Notes: generated by a model from the sequence alone, not told the origin. 64,000 nt of DNA from Cristatella mucedo (GCA_009760855.2 WPIO01000021.1:5326001-5390000); one strand, 5' to 3'. Shown: positions 21,272-32,393, numbered from the stretch's first letter. Translations and numbers: made by a program.

Positions 21272-22054
21272 TTAAACTTTGTGCTCTATATAATTGTTTA
21301 TCAATACTTTACTTCTTTCTAGAACTTCTGTAATTATTGGAACAATTCTTGCAAACCTTCCATGATCTTTCTCCTCAACAACCTGTATTTCTACTTTTTT
21401 TATATAATATTTTATGTCATAACAAAAACTTTTTTTATTTGAGGATCTACCATGATCATTTATTATATCAAATTCAAATTCAAAGTAATAGTATTTCTCA
21501 TCTTTAAGCAAAAACATAAATAACGGTGTTCTTATTGGCATGTCAAAAACATAGTTAGTAGGTATCCTTACAGTGCCAGCCGCTATATAAGCAAGAAGTT
21601 TTTCATCGCAATTCAAACCTTCAACAAAGATTTCAAATTCTGAATAAAAGCATCTACTTCGTTTTAGTACATGAAGTCCTAATAAACACTGAGCTAAGTA
21701 CTGTTTTGGTATAAAATCTTCAACAATACTCCTACTCCATAAACATTTTATCTCAATAAGTGTATCTTCCTCTATAATCCCGTCGAGAGAATACCTATAT
21801 ATTCCATCACTAGTCAAACATTCGTTAGCATTTTCAATCTTTATATCTATTTTAATTTCTAGAAATTTTGCAGCTATATTTTCAAGCACCTTTCCAAACA
21901 ACATTTGCGGAAATCTCATAGAAGAGTTATTAGTAATATATTTTTTTAGTTTTCTATTTGCAATTAAGTCTATATCACAATCAATTTGTGCTCCAAAAAA
22001 CATATAATTACCTAGAACAGAATAAACATGTGATCCACCGATATTTAGTGACAT
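21272..22054 (-). CDS. Lambda-exonuclease/YqaJ-like PD-(D/E)XK nuclease
   Basis: 260 codons, ATG start, intact. The pattern fits viral recombination exonucleases: 'FGKVLENIAAKF' (residues 53-64, with Gly and Glu of motif I), 'YSLDGIIEEDTLIEIKCLW' (88-106; the Asp-Gly and Glu-x-Lys make the metal site), then 'PKQYLAQCLLGLHVL' (116-130), the helix with the conserved Gln. These enzymes resect DNA ends for single-strand annealing. The rest of the C-terminal half is not recognised. One of the few long viral frames without a break. Confidence 0.75.
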   Translation of the reverse strand: MSLNIGGSHVYSVLGNYMFFGAQIDCDIDLIANRKLKKYITNNSSMRFPQMLFGKVLENIAAKFLEIKIDIKIENANECLTSDGIYRYSLDGIIEEDTLIEIKCLWSRSIVEDFIPKQYLAQCLLGLHVLKRSRCFYSEFEIFVEGLNCDEKLLAYIAAGTVRIPTNYVFDMPIRTPLFMFLLKDEKYYYFEFEFDIINDHGRSSNKKSFCYDIKYYIKKVEIQVVEEKDHGRFARIVPIITEVLERSKVLINNYIEHKV

Positions 22055-22126
22055 AGCTCTTTTCCACTCATCTGAACCCTGGATACAATTTGTTTTTTTG
22101 CATTATAGTTAGATATTAAAATTTTA

Positions 22127-23553
22127 TTAAAAATATTTTCCATCATACACAAACACTCCTTTACTACAAGTAAAGTTAGCTCCATTACCATTAGATGTTA
22201 ATTCAGCACGATTCTCACAAATAGTCAAATAGTGAATCATAATTGTAGCAGCATCTTTGGGAATAGTACTATTGAATTCAATAGTTGCATCTAATCTTGA
22301 AGTTACTCTAAGAGGTTCATCAATGTATTGCAGATCAATAACATGAATGGGATAAAGAGATAACCACTCAGGATAAGTAACACCAACAGGTTCAGTTACT
22401 TCATTAGGACCAAGATATTGTTTTCTGAATGATACAAAATCCATATATTCCGGAGCACATTTTCCAATTTTAGGTGCGCTAGATCTTGGAACTGAAGGAT
22501 ATTGTTTAGATCCATTAGCAAGTAGAGAAAAATTTTTAATATCACATTGATTGTAAGTACAAGGATATCCTGTATAATCATTGTATTTATTGTAGTTTTG
22601 GGCTGCAGCAATTAACCATCCAACTTTATCAATTGTATTTTGAACAGATAGAGTTTTAGTGAATTTAGTTCCTTGATTTTAACTATTTATGGTAATATTT
22701 TCATAACGTCTAACTTTGTAGTTGTCTTATTTTCTTTGATTTTTTACTTGAGATATCAGCAAGTGATCTTTGAACACTTTCTTTAGAAACTACACATGGT
22801 ACCATAAGCCTTATTTTTGACAAAGCAATTTTAAAACTAGTCCAAACACCATTTCCATTAGCTAGAGCAGTACCTCTAATAGAGATAGCATTAGCTTGAT
22901 TTCCAATAAGACCTGTTGCACCAGTCATAATAGCATCATAATCAAATCCACCAACACGAGTCATTTCAAGTGCAAAAGGTATATTGTAATAGAATTTAAT
23001 TCATGTCAGCACAAAATCCAGAAATTCGTGAAAGAGGAAGTGCAATACTAAAAGTTCCAACACTACTTTCAAGCATATTGATTTTAAGAGCTCTTCTGTA
23101 AATAAAAAACCAATATTTGAAGTACTAGCTCCAGAAGCAGCAGGACTAGTATAAGTATTCCCAGAAGACAAATCATCCAATGAAGTTTCTTCATCCTTTT
23201 CCCAACCAGTTTCAAGACCTTTAGTTCTGTTATAATCATTTGGATAAGATAGAAGTCCCATTAATGTTGAAACACTTCCAACTCCTTCTTTTTAGTGAAA
23301 GACTTTCGATTTCATCTGTACCGAGTCTAATTCTCATACTACTAAACAACCAAGCACCAGCATTGTTAATAAGTCCGACAGCAAGATTTCGTTGGGGATC
23401 AATTAGACTATTAGGATAAGCAGAATCTGGTTCTTGTATTTGACCTTCAAGTAAAAGGTAAGCATTGGATAGAACATAACACGCTTGTTGTTTACCAGGA
23501 ACAATGAATGTAACTAGTTTACCAGCAATAGCATCAGTTTCATTTCCATTCAT
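22127..23553 (-). pseudogene. Major capsid protein (double jelly-roll type), broken
   Basis: About 475 codons across at least four phase changes, starting at the ATG 23551-23553. Recognisable landmarks in Maverick/adintovirus order: 'LPLSRISGFCADMN' (the 'IPL..IFGF' block at the end of the first barrel), 'FALEMTRVGGFDYDAIM', 'KIRLMVPCV', and 'QCDIKNFSLLANGSKQYP' (the 'c.i.n..v.lN...YP' block). The protein ends 'SKGVFVYDGKYF'. Forms the hexon-like capsid shell. Frameshifts lie near 23280, 23060, 22990 and 22740, with stops between. Confidence 0.82.
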
Positions 23554-23715
23554 TTGATAAAATATGACATATTAACTTTTAAGCTACACAAATACAACCA
23601 AACAGATTGTGGAAGGAGATCTCTAATCTTTCTAAAACTAATGCAAAAAAACAGATCTTGGAATGACAATGTAATTATTAATTTAATTTAAACGTTTTCT
23701 TTTCCATATATAGAA

Positions 23716-24213
23716 ATGTATAATAAAAAATGTGATGTACTTGAAAATTCTTCTGTTGTCATCCCAAAAGGGAAACCAGCACGTGTTCATATCGAAGAGA
23801 GAATTACTAAATATTCTAAACCTTACTTCAATGCATGGATCTATATCAGTGAAGATATGAGACCAGCACTTAAAAATGATTTAAATAGAGCAAGTATGAA
23901 ACTTGAATACAGTGGTTACGATTTGTCTCAACGATCAACTATTGGGGTAATAATTGATTTTGGTAGCAAACCAAGTATATTCTTCAATCAAAATAACAAA
24001 TAACTAAAGTTTAGTAGTATTGCTGATGTAATTCAAAAACTTGGTAATGACTTTGCTGTTAATGGTATTCTTGATGGAAGTTATGTAACTAAAGATAAAT
24101 ATAATTCTGAAGAGAGACTTAATACTAGATTAAAACTAGATCAAGTTAAAGTTTATAGTGATGTTAAACGAAGTGAATTCAATCCTGTAGATTATCAGAC
24201 ATACAAAAAATAA
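23716..24213 (+). pseudogene. Viral protein of unknown function, one internal stop
   Basis: 165 codons, ATG start, one in-frame TAA at 24001-24003. The first part has 'VVIPKGKPARVHIEERI' and 'YFNAWIYISEDM'. The second part is charged ('YVTKDKYNSEERLNTRL'). It is transcribed away from the capsid gene. I do not recognise it; position suggests a structural or assembly role. Confidence 0.5.
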
Positions 24214-24270
24214 ACAAAAACAAAAAAGACATTTGACAATAAACCATAAAATTAGATTAGTTAAATTTTT

Positions 24271-24700
24271 TTATATCTTTTTTCTAGTTATATCTAACAT
24301 CCTATCAACTATTCGTCTAGAATAATTCTTAATCTTATTGTGACTAGCAGGATTTGATACTTTATCTTTTAGAAGGTCAGTCGCAAATGAATCATTCAAC
24401 ATTCAACCAAGTCCTAGACCTAACTTTGCTTTTGCTGCCATGATCGCCGCCACTGTTTTCGCATCTTCACGTACATAAGAAGGCTGACGTGGATCAAGAG
24501 CAATACGAGCAGTGGACTCTGCAAGAACAAGATCAGATAAATTTCTTACCTCGGTTCGTCTAGGCTCTGACATTAAAGCTGTCTCAATATAATCATGATC
24601 ATGAATAAGTTCACGACTATCGAGATCATTGACCCCCTCATAACCTTCGTCCATCCTTTGAGTAAATTTTGTACCTGGCCCCAAATAACTAATATATTTA
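24271..24700 (-). pseudogene. PLA2-domain minor capsid protein, broken
   Basis: The N-terminal part reads 'YLGPGT' then 'GYEGVNDLDSRELIHDHDYI', the calcium-loop and His-Asp catalytic motif of the parvovirus-VP1-type phospholipase A2 found in adintovirus and Maverick capsid-associated proteins. It lets particles breach endosomal membranes. The catalytic HD pair and the downstream Tyr are kept. The C-terminal part is Ala-rich, then 'SFATDLLKDKVSNPASHNKI'. One TGA (24403-24405) interrupts the frame and the start is unclear because of a phase change upstream. Confidence 0.78.
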
Positions 24701-24720
24701 TATATATTTATTAAATATAT

Positions 24721-25095
24721 TTATAATGTAATATATTTATTAGAAGTATTAAAATTTCCATTTAGAATAAATTCTGATTTTATACCTGACGGCAGTTTCA
24801 TATGCATTTCACGGTTTCCAGCAAGTTTGTTTATGAAATCTACTAATCAGCTGCCAACTTCTTTATTTTGTTTCAATTGCTTAAGACTAATATTAAGCTG
24901 CATTGCAATTCCTTTTGCTTTACATTTTTCAATTCTGTTTAGTTGAGTATTCGTAAAAAGAATTAGAACAGTTCCAGATAAGTCTTCATGTTTAAGTCTG
25001 ATTGAAACTGATTCTTTAGAGTTGTGTATTAGTTTTAGTTGTTGGTCTGATAGAGTTAGTTTTGTCTCAAGGCATTCCGTTTCTAAACATTTAAA
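24721..25095 (-). pseudogene. Viral 'pX-like' core/hydrophobic protein, broken
   Basis: A minus-strand frame with the repeated pattern 'LTLSDQQLKLIHNSKES', 'VSIRLKHEDLSGTVLILF', 'TNTQLNRIEKCKAKGIAMQL' and 'NISLKQLKQNKEVGS'. Short basic proteins with this 'xLsxxQlxki..a' layout are common next to capsid genes in animal Mavericks. An in-frame TGA follows 'EVGS'. It lies just upstream of the PLA2 gene. The start is not clear. Confidence 0.5.
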
Positions 25096-25117
25096 TAAAT
25101 AAAAAAGTATTTTTACG

Positions 25118-25852
25118 ATGGCTACTGAAAGAATTGTTGAATCTATTGTTGAATGTAATGAAATAATAGCAAAGTTACTTACTTGAGCAAATGAAATAAA
25201 ACAATTGATAGACGAATTACAATATCAATTAAGAATTAGAGAAAAAGGATTTGATTTAATTATTTTAAATAGTTGAAAACACTATATAGAAATGAATCAA
25301 GATGAAGTTACTGCATTGAGAGAACGTGTAAATGAGTTACTAGCATATAATCCTTATAGTGGTAACTTTAACTGGAAAGAAAATAGAAGAGGATCTGCAT
25401 TATTTGGAAGTGAGGCAGGTTCAATAAGCACAAATGGATATAGACAAATACAAATAGATGGGAAAAGATATCTTTCACACCGTTTAGTTTGGTTAATTGT
25501 TACCGGTAAATTTTTTTTGCAAGAGTTAGATCACATAGATAACAATAAGCAAAATAATTGTTTTACTAATTTACGTGAAGCAACTGCTAGTGAAAGCAAG
25601 AGAAATAGATTACAATATAAAAATAACACTTCTAATTTAATTGTTGTATGTTGGGATAACAAATTAAACAAATAAAGGGACTATATTCGAATAGATAAAC
25701 ATGTATATCACTTGGGATTGTTTGACAATGCAGAAGAAGCAGTAATTGTGAGGGACATCGAAGTAATACGCCTTCATTTAAATTTTGCTAGATTAAATTT
25801 CACATACACATTAACAGAGGAAAATAAAATAGTTAGATACACTGACTACTAG
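25118..25852 (+). pseudogene. HNH endonuclease with AP2-like domain, broken
   Basis: 244 codons from ATG to TAG with three in-frame stops: TGA at codons 23 and 53, TAA at codon 186. The core 'GYRQIQIDGKRYLSHRLVWL' and 'LDHIDNNKQNNCFTNLREAT' is the HNH_3 fold (His-Asn-His metal site). The C-terminal 'DKHVYHLGLFDNAEEAVI' is the AP2-type DNA-binding part of phage and giant-virus homing endonucleases. The TAA at codon 186 falls where this family normally has Trp (K-W-x-x-x-I). May be a selfish endonuclease gene carried by the element. A restart at the ATG of codon 58 would give a shorter protein. Confidence 0.75.
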
Positions 25853-25854
25853 TT

Positions 25855-26273
25855 CTTGCATCTGCGTTTTAAATCATCACGTAATTTTAGTATTTCTGGG
25901 TGTATTTCTTCTTGTGATTTACCTTGTGCAAACAGGTTCGCTAGAAGTATTGCACTTTTAGTTTTATAAATACAAGTTTTTTTCCACCAATTGTACTTGC
26001 TTCAACTCTTTTTATGTCTTTCTTCTAATCTTCACTATAGCTAACATCAGACTTGTCTACTAGTTTCTTTCCTTGTTTCAAGTAATCTAATCTGTTTTTT
26101 ACCTCCGAATGTTTTATTTTTTCACTTAGATCGACATCAATTCGACGATCCAATAAATCAATCATGTTTCTAATATCTACAATTGCATTCTTTAGCTGTT
26201 CACTCGGCAAACTAAGTGCATTAAGTCTTTCCTCGTGTGTTCTCATAGGTGGAGCTCTAGAAGTAAACATTGT
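25855..26273 (-). pseudogene. Viral protein of unknown function (helical, charged)
   Basis: Opens at the ATG 26271-26273 ('MFTSRAPPMRTHEERL'), with a predicted coiled or helical middle ('LKNAIVDIRNMIDLLDRRID'). A TAG after 'SYSED' and a phase change separate a C-terminal part 'AILLANLFAQGKSQEEIHPE'. Family not recognised. Confidence 0.45.
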
Positions 26274-26935
26274 TTCGTCCACTATCTTTTTTTATTAGAC
26301 TTGCAACTGCAACTGTTATACTTACTGCTAATCCTACTGTTTCTATCACAATAGCAATACTAGAAATACTAGCTGGAGTTGCGGGCAATATTCCACCTGA
26401 CCTAACTTCTAAGGAATTCTCTTTCCAAGCTAAAGGATCAAGTCGCTCTGCACTCCAACCAACTTCTTCCCAAAAACATCAGATAGAAACTCATTGGGAT
26501 TTAAATACAAATCACTGCCTGACTGTTCTGCTTCAAGTAGTATTTCATTTATATAATAACCTAATTCTAATGATGCAACCATTTTTGTTAGTCCTTTTTG
26601 TTCTGCCATTGTTTAGTTTTCCAAAAGAATTGTCCGTGTTTTCCTGAAGCAATATCATCTACAATTTCTTTTATAAATAGGCCTAGATCTACTATCCCTG
26701 TAACACCAGATAGAAATCCCCCTAATGCTTTAGTAGCAGATCCAATAACTTTAAATGATTGTAATACTTTTGGAAAACTATCTTTGCTATTTTCTTTACG
26801 CTTGTAGTGACAGCTTCGTAGCAATTTTAGGTGCAACTTTTATCACTGCTTGTGAAGCAACTTCTTTGGTTGTACTAACACCTTCTTGAACGTCTCCAGC
26901 AACTCCTTTACCTTTTTATTCTTCATACATTAAAA
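26250..26935 (-). pseudogene. Viral structural/membrane-type region, two broken frames
   Basis: An upstream frame with 'VASQAVIKVAPKIATK' and 'ATKALGGFLSGVTGIVDLGL' (Gly/Ala-rich, amphipathic), followed after a phase change by a second frame starting near 26612 whose C-terminal part 'SISSIAIVIETVGLAVSITV' is a likely membrane span. The second frame overlaps the next gene by about 20 bp. Could be a membrane-active or assembly protein. No family recognised. Confidence 0.4.
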
Positions 26936-26938
26936 GTA

Positions 26939-27465
26939 ATGGAAAAGGTAAAAAAAAATAATGGAGTTTTTTATACTGATTTTAATGCGAATAAAAATAG
27001 AGTAAATAACTTAGGCTTTCATGTTAACGACGGTGATGCAATAAGATTAGATTATGCTCTTAGTACTAACTTTGGTAACAGTGTTGCTACTAATGTTACA
27101 GGAGAGTTGGCAAGTGTATCAATGTTAAGTAATTTACTACCGAAAAAAGATGCAAAAAGGATGTCACAACTTAATTGTAAGAATGTTATTGGTATATCAG
27201 GTAATTCTGCTGATGGGACTGTTTTTAGTGATCTAAGACCTTATAAAGTAATAAACTCTGGATTATTGAAAAGTATGATGCAAGTGTTTCAAGGTAAAGC
27301 TACTGCAAGCATAGATATGGGAAAAGAATATTATAAACTTAAAAGATTCTGATGTAGTAACAAAAGAATACGTTGATAATACTAAACAAGTAGGATTTAG
27401 ATATTTAGATATGTATTTACATTTTCTCATCCGAAAAGAAGCTACCGATAGTGGTAGTAGTCTAA
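26939..27465 (+). pseudogene. Fibre-like protein, 5' part (split by LINE)
   Basis: Starts at the ATG 26939. It contains fibre-type units 'VNNLGFHVNDGDAIRLDYAL', 'MSQLNCKNVIGISGNSADG' and, after a phase change near 27330, 'DSDVVTKEYVDN', the same T-K-x-Y-V-D signature as at 20.5-21.3 kb. The frame is then cut by the LINE; AT-rich viral DNA gives way to GC-richer sequence at about 27465. The 3' part resumes at 30433. Confidence 0.6.
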
Positions 27466-27641
27466 CGCCCACCAGGTATCCAAATCCTCAAGCGCTCAGC
27501 ACGCTCCCCCGCAAAAGTTTCGTTTCACAGTGAATCTCTTTAACTAAGTGGTCATCAGGCCAATTATAACTCCGGCGGTCCATCGTAACGTTTGTCTTTG
27601 TAATCCTTGCTAAATGTGCAATAAACTCCTAGTAATAAGGA

Positions 27642-27706
27642 GGGTACCAAATAATCATTCAGGTACCAAATAATCCAGGTACCAAATAATCCAGGTACCA
27701 AATCCT
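27642..27706 (+). repeat. Four tandem copies of a 16-bp unit
   Basis: AGGTACCAAATAATCC repeated about four times, the first with a 4-bp expansion and the last with its end changed. It sits at the 5' side of LINE copy B. Confidence 0.85.
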
Positions 27707-27726
27707 CCTTTATCTCAGATTTCTCC

Positions 27727-30186
27727 GATCTCATTTTGATTCTGTGTGCAAGAAATCGATCCTTCCTCGTTATGGGTGATATCAACGTTCACTTTGATAA
27801 CTTATCTGACGCTTTCAGCACCGAATTTCGTGCATTGACTGACTCATTGTCTCTGGTGGCTCATGTGCATGGCCCTACTCACATCAAGGGTCACACACTC
27901 GACCAGATTTTCTCATACAACTGCACTTTGTCATCACCAATTATCACCAAATCCTGCTTATCTGACCACATGCAAATCTCATTTAATCTACAGTGTGTGC
28001 CCACCTCCTCCTCTAAAATAACCTGTGAATAGTGTAACCTCAAGACTATTGACATCGATGCTGTCCGTGCGAGAATATCTGCTTCACCTCTGCTGCTCAG
28101 TCCTCCCTCCGATCTGTCATCATTGGTAGATAGCTACAACACGACACTAGCTGACACGCTCGACGAGTTTGCACCTCTGACAAAGCGCACTGTGCGCACC
28201 CGCCCAGACGGCCTATGGTTTACCACAGACATTAAACTAGCCAGGTCTACTAAGCGAAAGCTTGAATAAGCATTCAAAAGATCTGGACTGATTGTCCATC
28301 GACAGGCATATGAAGACTACTGTAGGTCGTACCTATCGATCCTAGCAAAAGCCAAGTCTAGCTTCTATAGAAACATTGTTGAATCACAGATGCACAATCC
28401 AAAAATGCGGATGTCGACGATCAACCATCTCCTCAACCGCTCCCAGATTAGCTCCTTACCTGATGATCCTTGTGATGATCTAGCCGATCTCTTCTCTCAA
28501 TTCTTTGTGCAGAAGATAGACAAGATCAGAGAGTCCATCCCTGCGATGAAAACCTCCCCACTAGAATGCTGTTCTCCGATTCCTGGCTGCAACTCAATGT
28601 CTACATTTAAGCAGGTTACTAGTGATCTAGTCCTGAGGTTCGTATTTCAATCAAACAAGACAACAAGTCCTCTGGACCCTGTTCCCACTGTCCTGCTCCT
28701 ACGTTGCATTGATCTGTTGCTGCCATGCATAACTGACATCGTTAATATGTCATTAGCCTCAGGTCAGGTCCCAGCACCTTTCAAAAAAGCTGTAGTCAGG
28801 CCATTTCTCAAGAAAGCAACACTAGACCAAGAGAACTTGAGCAACTACCGCCCAGTCTCCCTTCTACCATTCCTACCAAAGACACTGGAATGGGTCGTGG
28901 CAAACCAGCTGAACTCATATATCGAAACCTCACACCTTGCTAGTAAGTTCCAGTCTGGCTTTAGAGCTAATCACTCCACAGAGTCAGCATTACTTAGGGT
29001 ACGCAACGACCTACTTAGGAATGCAGACATGGGTAGAGTGTCTCTGCTTGTTTTGCTCGATCTTTCGGCAGCTTTTGATACCATCGATCACAAAGTTCTT
29101 CTAGAGCGCCTCTCATCTCGCCTGGGCATCACTGGCACTGCTCTGCAGTGGTTCAGGTCCTATCTCAGTGGGAGACTCCAGAGTATTGACGTGAATGGAC
29201 AAAGATCATCTGAGGTACCTCTGAAATATGGGGTACCACAGGGGTCCATGCTAGGTCCGGTTCATTACACGGTTTATACTCTGCCTCTTGCTGATGTGAT
29301 TGCCAAGCACAATCTAGGCTTTCACTTCTATGCGGATGACACTCAGTTGCACCTTTGCTCTTATCCCTACCAGCCTTCGAGCACCTCAAATTCTCTCAAC
29401 TCACTTGCTGCATGTATCATCCGCACATGGATGGCAGCAAATTTTCTAAAACTAAACGATGATAAAACTAACTTAGCAGTTATGGGCAAACCCAGTGTGA
29501 TTCAGAAATTGGAAAGGCTGAAGCTCAAAATTGGCGCTGCCAGCATGTCTCCAGTTGAATCAGATCGAAATATAGGTGTCATATTCCAAAGCGACCTCTC
29601 GTTAGACGACCACATCAGCTCCACAGTCAAATCTGCCCATGTTCAGCTTCATAACATTGCTAAAATATGGGCTTGTTTAGATAAGGATACCACGTCCAAG
29701 TTGGTCCGTGCATTCGTGACATCCCGTCTTGACTTCTGCAACTCACTGCTCGCTGGCCTACCGGCTTGTGCGATCAGGCGATTGTAGCTGGTGCAAAACT
29801 CTGCAGCTAGGCTTGTCTGTCGTGAGCGTCGCAGTTGCCACATTACTCCACTTCTCGCCGACCTGCACTGGCTACCAGTCAAGCAACGGATTGACTTCAA
29901 GGTTTTGTCGCTCACTTTTAGGTCACTTCATTATTTGACTCCAGCCTATTTCTCAGATCTACTACCCCATCAGGCCAAGTATCGTACCACCCGATTTTCG
30001 GAATCCAACCGTCTAGAAATACCTCGTACAAACCTCAAATCCATTGGAGACCGTGCATTTAGTTCGTATGCTCCCAAAGCCTGGAACTCCCTCCTGACTT
30101 GCGTCAGAACATCGCCTGACTTGACCACATTTAAAAAGAATTTAAAAACACATCTATTTAGGACAGCATTTAGTGGGTCCCTGTGA
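27727..30186 (+). pseudogene. LINE copy B endonuclease end and reverse transcriptase, broken
   Basis: The 5' part holds the last third of the APE-type endonuclease: 'LVMGDINVHFD' (the GD-x-N metal/catalytic site), 'GPTHIKGHTLDQIFS' and 'CLSDHMQISF' (S-D-H active site). The RT follows: 'NYRPVSLLPFLPKTLE', 'LLDLSAAFDTIDH' (motif A), 'YGVPQGSMLGP' (motif B), 'FHFYADDTQLHL' (motif C). Stops: TAG after 'ITCE', TAA in 'KLE*AFKRSGL', TAG after 'AIRRL' (CAG in copy A). It has the TGG that copy A has lost. Confidence 0.88.
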
Positions 30187-30432
30187 TTCGTCCTTGATGT
30201 GCTTATGCGTGCTGACACTGTGCATGCTGCCACTAACCACATTTGCATGCTGACCCTGTGCATGTCACCCCTAACCATGTTATTCATTTTGTTTGTTTAT
30301 CAAGCATGACTTTACTAACCATTCAATGGCATTTCCCTTTGCAGCAAATGTAAAGCGCCTAGAAAGAGATTAAGTTCTCTGAGGGCGCTTTATCAAGTGC
30401 GTTAATATTATTTTTATTATTATTATATTGAT

Positions 30433-32393
30433 ATGAACAATTACAGGTTAGTAGCTCTTGCTAAACCTATTAAACCCACTGATGCTGCAACGAAAGATTA
30501 CGCTGATATGAAATTAGATAAAACAGGTGGAACAATTGGAGGAAATTTAACTGTAAATGGAAGTATTACTGTTGTTGAACCTCCTACTGGTGATGATTAT
30601 GACTTTAGTGTACCAACTAATGCTTATATGGATGCAAACTTTCTTAATTTACATGGAGGAACTCCTAATTGAAATTTATATATGATGAATAACTTTATTA
30701 GAATTGTAAATTATCTTATGAATCCTAATGACGGTGTTAATCTTCCTTATCTGAATAGAATAACTGATGGAAATGTTGCAAAATTAATATTTTTAGGATA
30801 TGCAGATCCAAGTTTGCAAACAAATTCATATGGGAATATCTATCAAGCAAAATGGATTGATAATTAATCTAATAATATAACTCCTGGAGCTTTGTTTGTA
30901 ATTTCAACAGTATACCCAACACCAAATGGTTTACTAAAACAGCTTATTCCTCTTCTACCAACAGGAAGAGATAATTTTACCTTGCAATTATTTGGAAGTT
31001 TTAATCTTGATTCAAATAAAAAATTAATAACAGATTCACTAATTGTATGCACACAAGATCCTATTCCTCAAAAAATATAACTTAAACTGTTTATATAGCA
31101 TTATATTAAAATGCTTTCTAGAAAAGAATTAGAAATGAATGGAACTTTGAAATTTGATTCAAACAGAATAACAAATGTAAGAGAAACTGAAGATTTTTTA
31201 GAATCTGTTAATAAATCATTTGCTGATAACAATTATCTAAGAAAAGACTCAGACCAACATATAACTGGTAATTTATCTGCAAATTCAAAAAAGTACGTAA
31301 ATGTATTAGATCCTACCAATGGAAGTGATATTTCAACAAAAAATATCTTGATACAAAAGTTGATGTATATATTTCAAATGAAACAATAAATGGAAATTTA
31401 ACTGCTAACAAAATATATATTAATAAATCTGAGTCAACTTTTAATAATTATTTGCCGAGTAATATAATTCGTAATCACTATTTACATCATTTCTATTTAG
31501 CATGTAGAAATAATCCATATATTTCTAGATTTATTGGTCAAAATTCTTGTATTAAATATTATGGTAATTTAACTGTAAACAGCATAAAAACTATTGGCAT
31601 GCCAACGCAATCATTTTCTTCTTCTAGTGATAGAGCATTAATTTTATCTAAATTATCAAATGTTTACATAAAAAACCAATACACTCAAAATAGTAATAAA
31701 AATAAAAGATATTAATAGTGCAGTTTATAGGAATTTAATGTTATTGATAGTAACACTAAATATATAGTTTATGAAAGAAAATATATGGATTTATAATTTT
31801 TATTAAATGATGATAATAGACCAGAATAAACTATAAATTTTCAGAAGCAAGAATTTCTATAAGTATGAATAAACTATATGATGGTGATATTATAATTTTA
31901 AAATACAACTACAAATTTTATTCACCAAACTTTTATTCAACTAATTTACTTGGTATTAAACATTATTATGGTGTTGAGAATAATTATATGCTACTATTAA
32001 GTACTTTTTTAATTAATTTTAATATTGTTGATAAACCAAAAACAAAATTAATTTTACTTGATATTGTTTATCCTATTTTAAAATTATCAAAGTATTATAA
32101 CACCAAATGATGAGGATATTATTGAGATTTTATTAGTTAATGGAGTAAATTATTCAGATTCAAGATCAATTAATCTTATAGATCTTAATTTTGTTAATCA
32201 ATGTTATGTTCCCATTCGAGATGGTATTATTGGAGAAAATCCTGATACAAAAACATCTGATGATTCTTCACCTGATATTACATCTTCAGCACATTTTATA
32301 ACACCTGATACTTTAATCAGTGATCTTTCTGATCCTCCAGATTGGGCTGATGCAGTAACTGGTAGACCTCTTGGTGATCCTCCTGGTGATTAA
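30433..32393 (+). pseudogene. Fibre-like protein, 3' part, broken
   Basis: Continues the gene cut by the LINE. Units include 'KPIKPTDAATKDYADMKLDK', 'GNLTVNGSI', 'YLMNPNDGVNLPYLNRI', 'GNLSANSKKYVNVLDPTNGS' and 'YYGNLTVNSIKTIGMP', all tail-fibre-type repeats. The last third changes character: hydrophobic and tyrosine-rich, then an acidic, Ser/Asp/Pro-rich C-terminus ('GENPDTKTSDDSSPDITSS'). Stops at 30670 (TGA), 30865 (TAA), 31078 and several later, plus phase changes near 31345 and 32100. The stop codon overlaps that of the convergent gene at 32390. Confidence 0.6.

Larger units (their letters stand above)
27466..30430 (+). mobile_element. L2-type LINE, copy B, nested in the viral element
   Basis: A 5'-truncated LINE that starts within or before the end of the endonuclease domain and runs through the RT and 3' UTR to a (TTA)n-like tail at 30410-30430. 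Over the RT it is colinear with copy A and looks well above 90% identical by eye. The first about 260 bp (27466-27725) have no counterpart in copy A and include a short tandem repeat. It interrupts a viral fibre-like gene, so it inserted after the virus. Confidence 0.9.
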
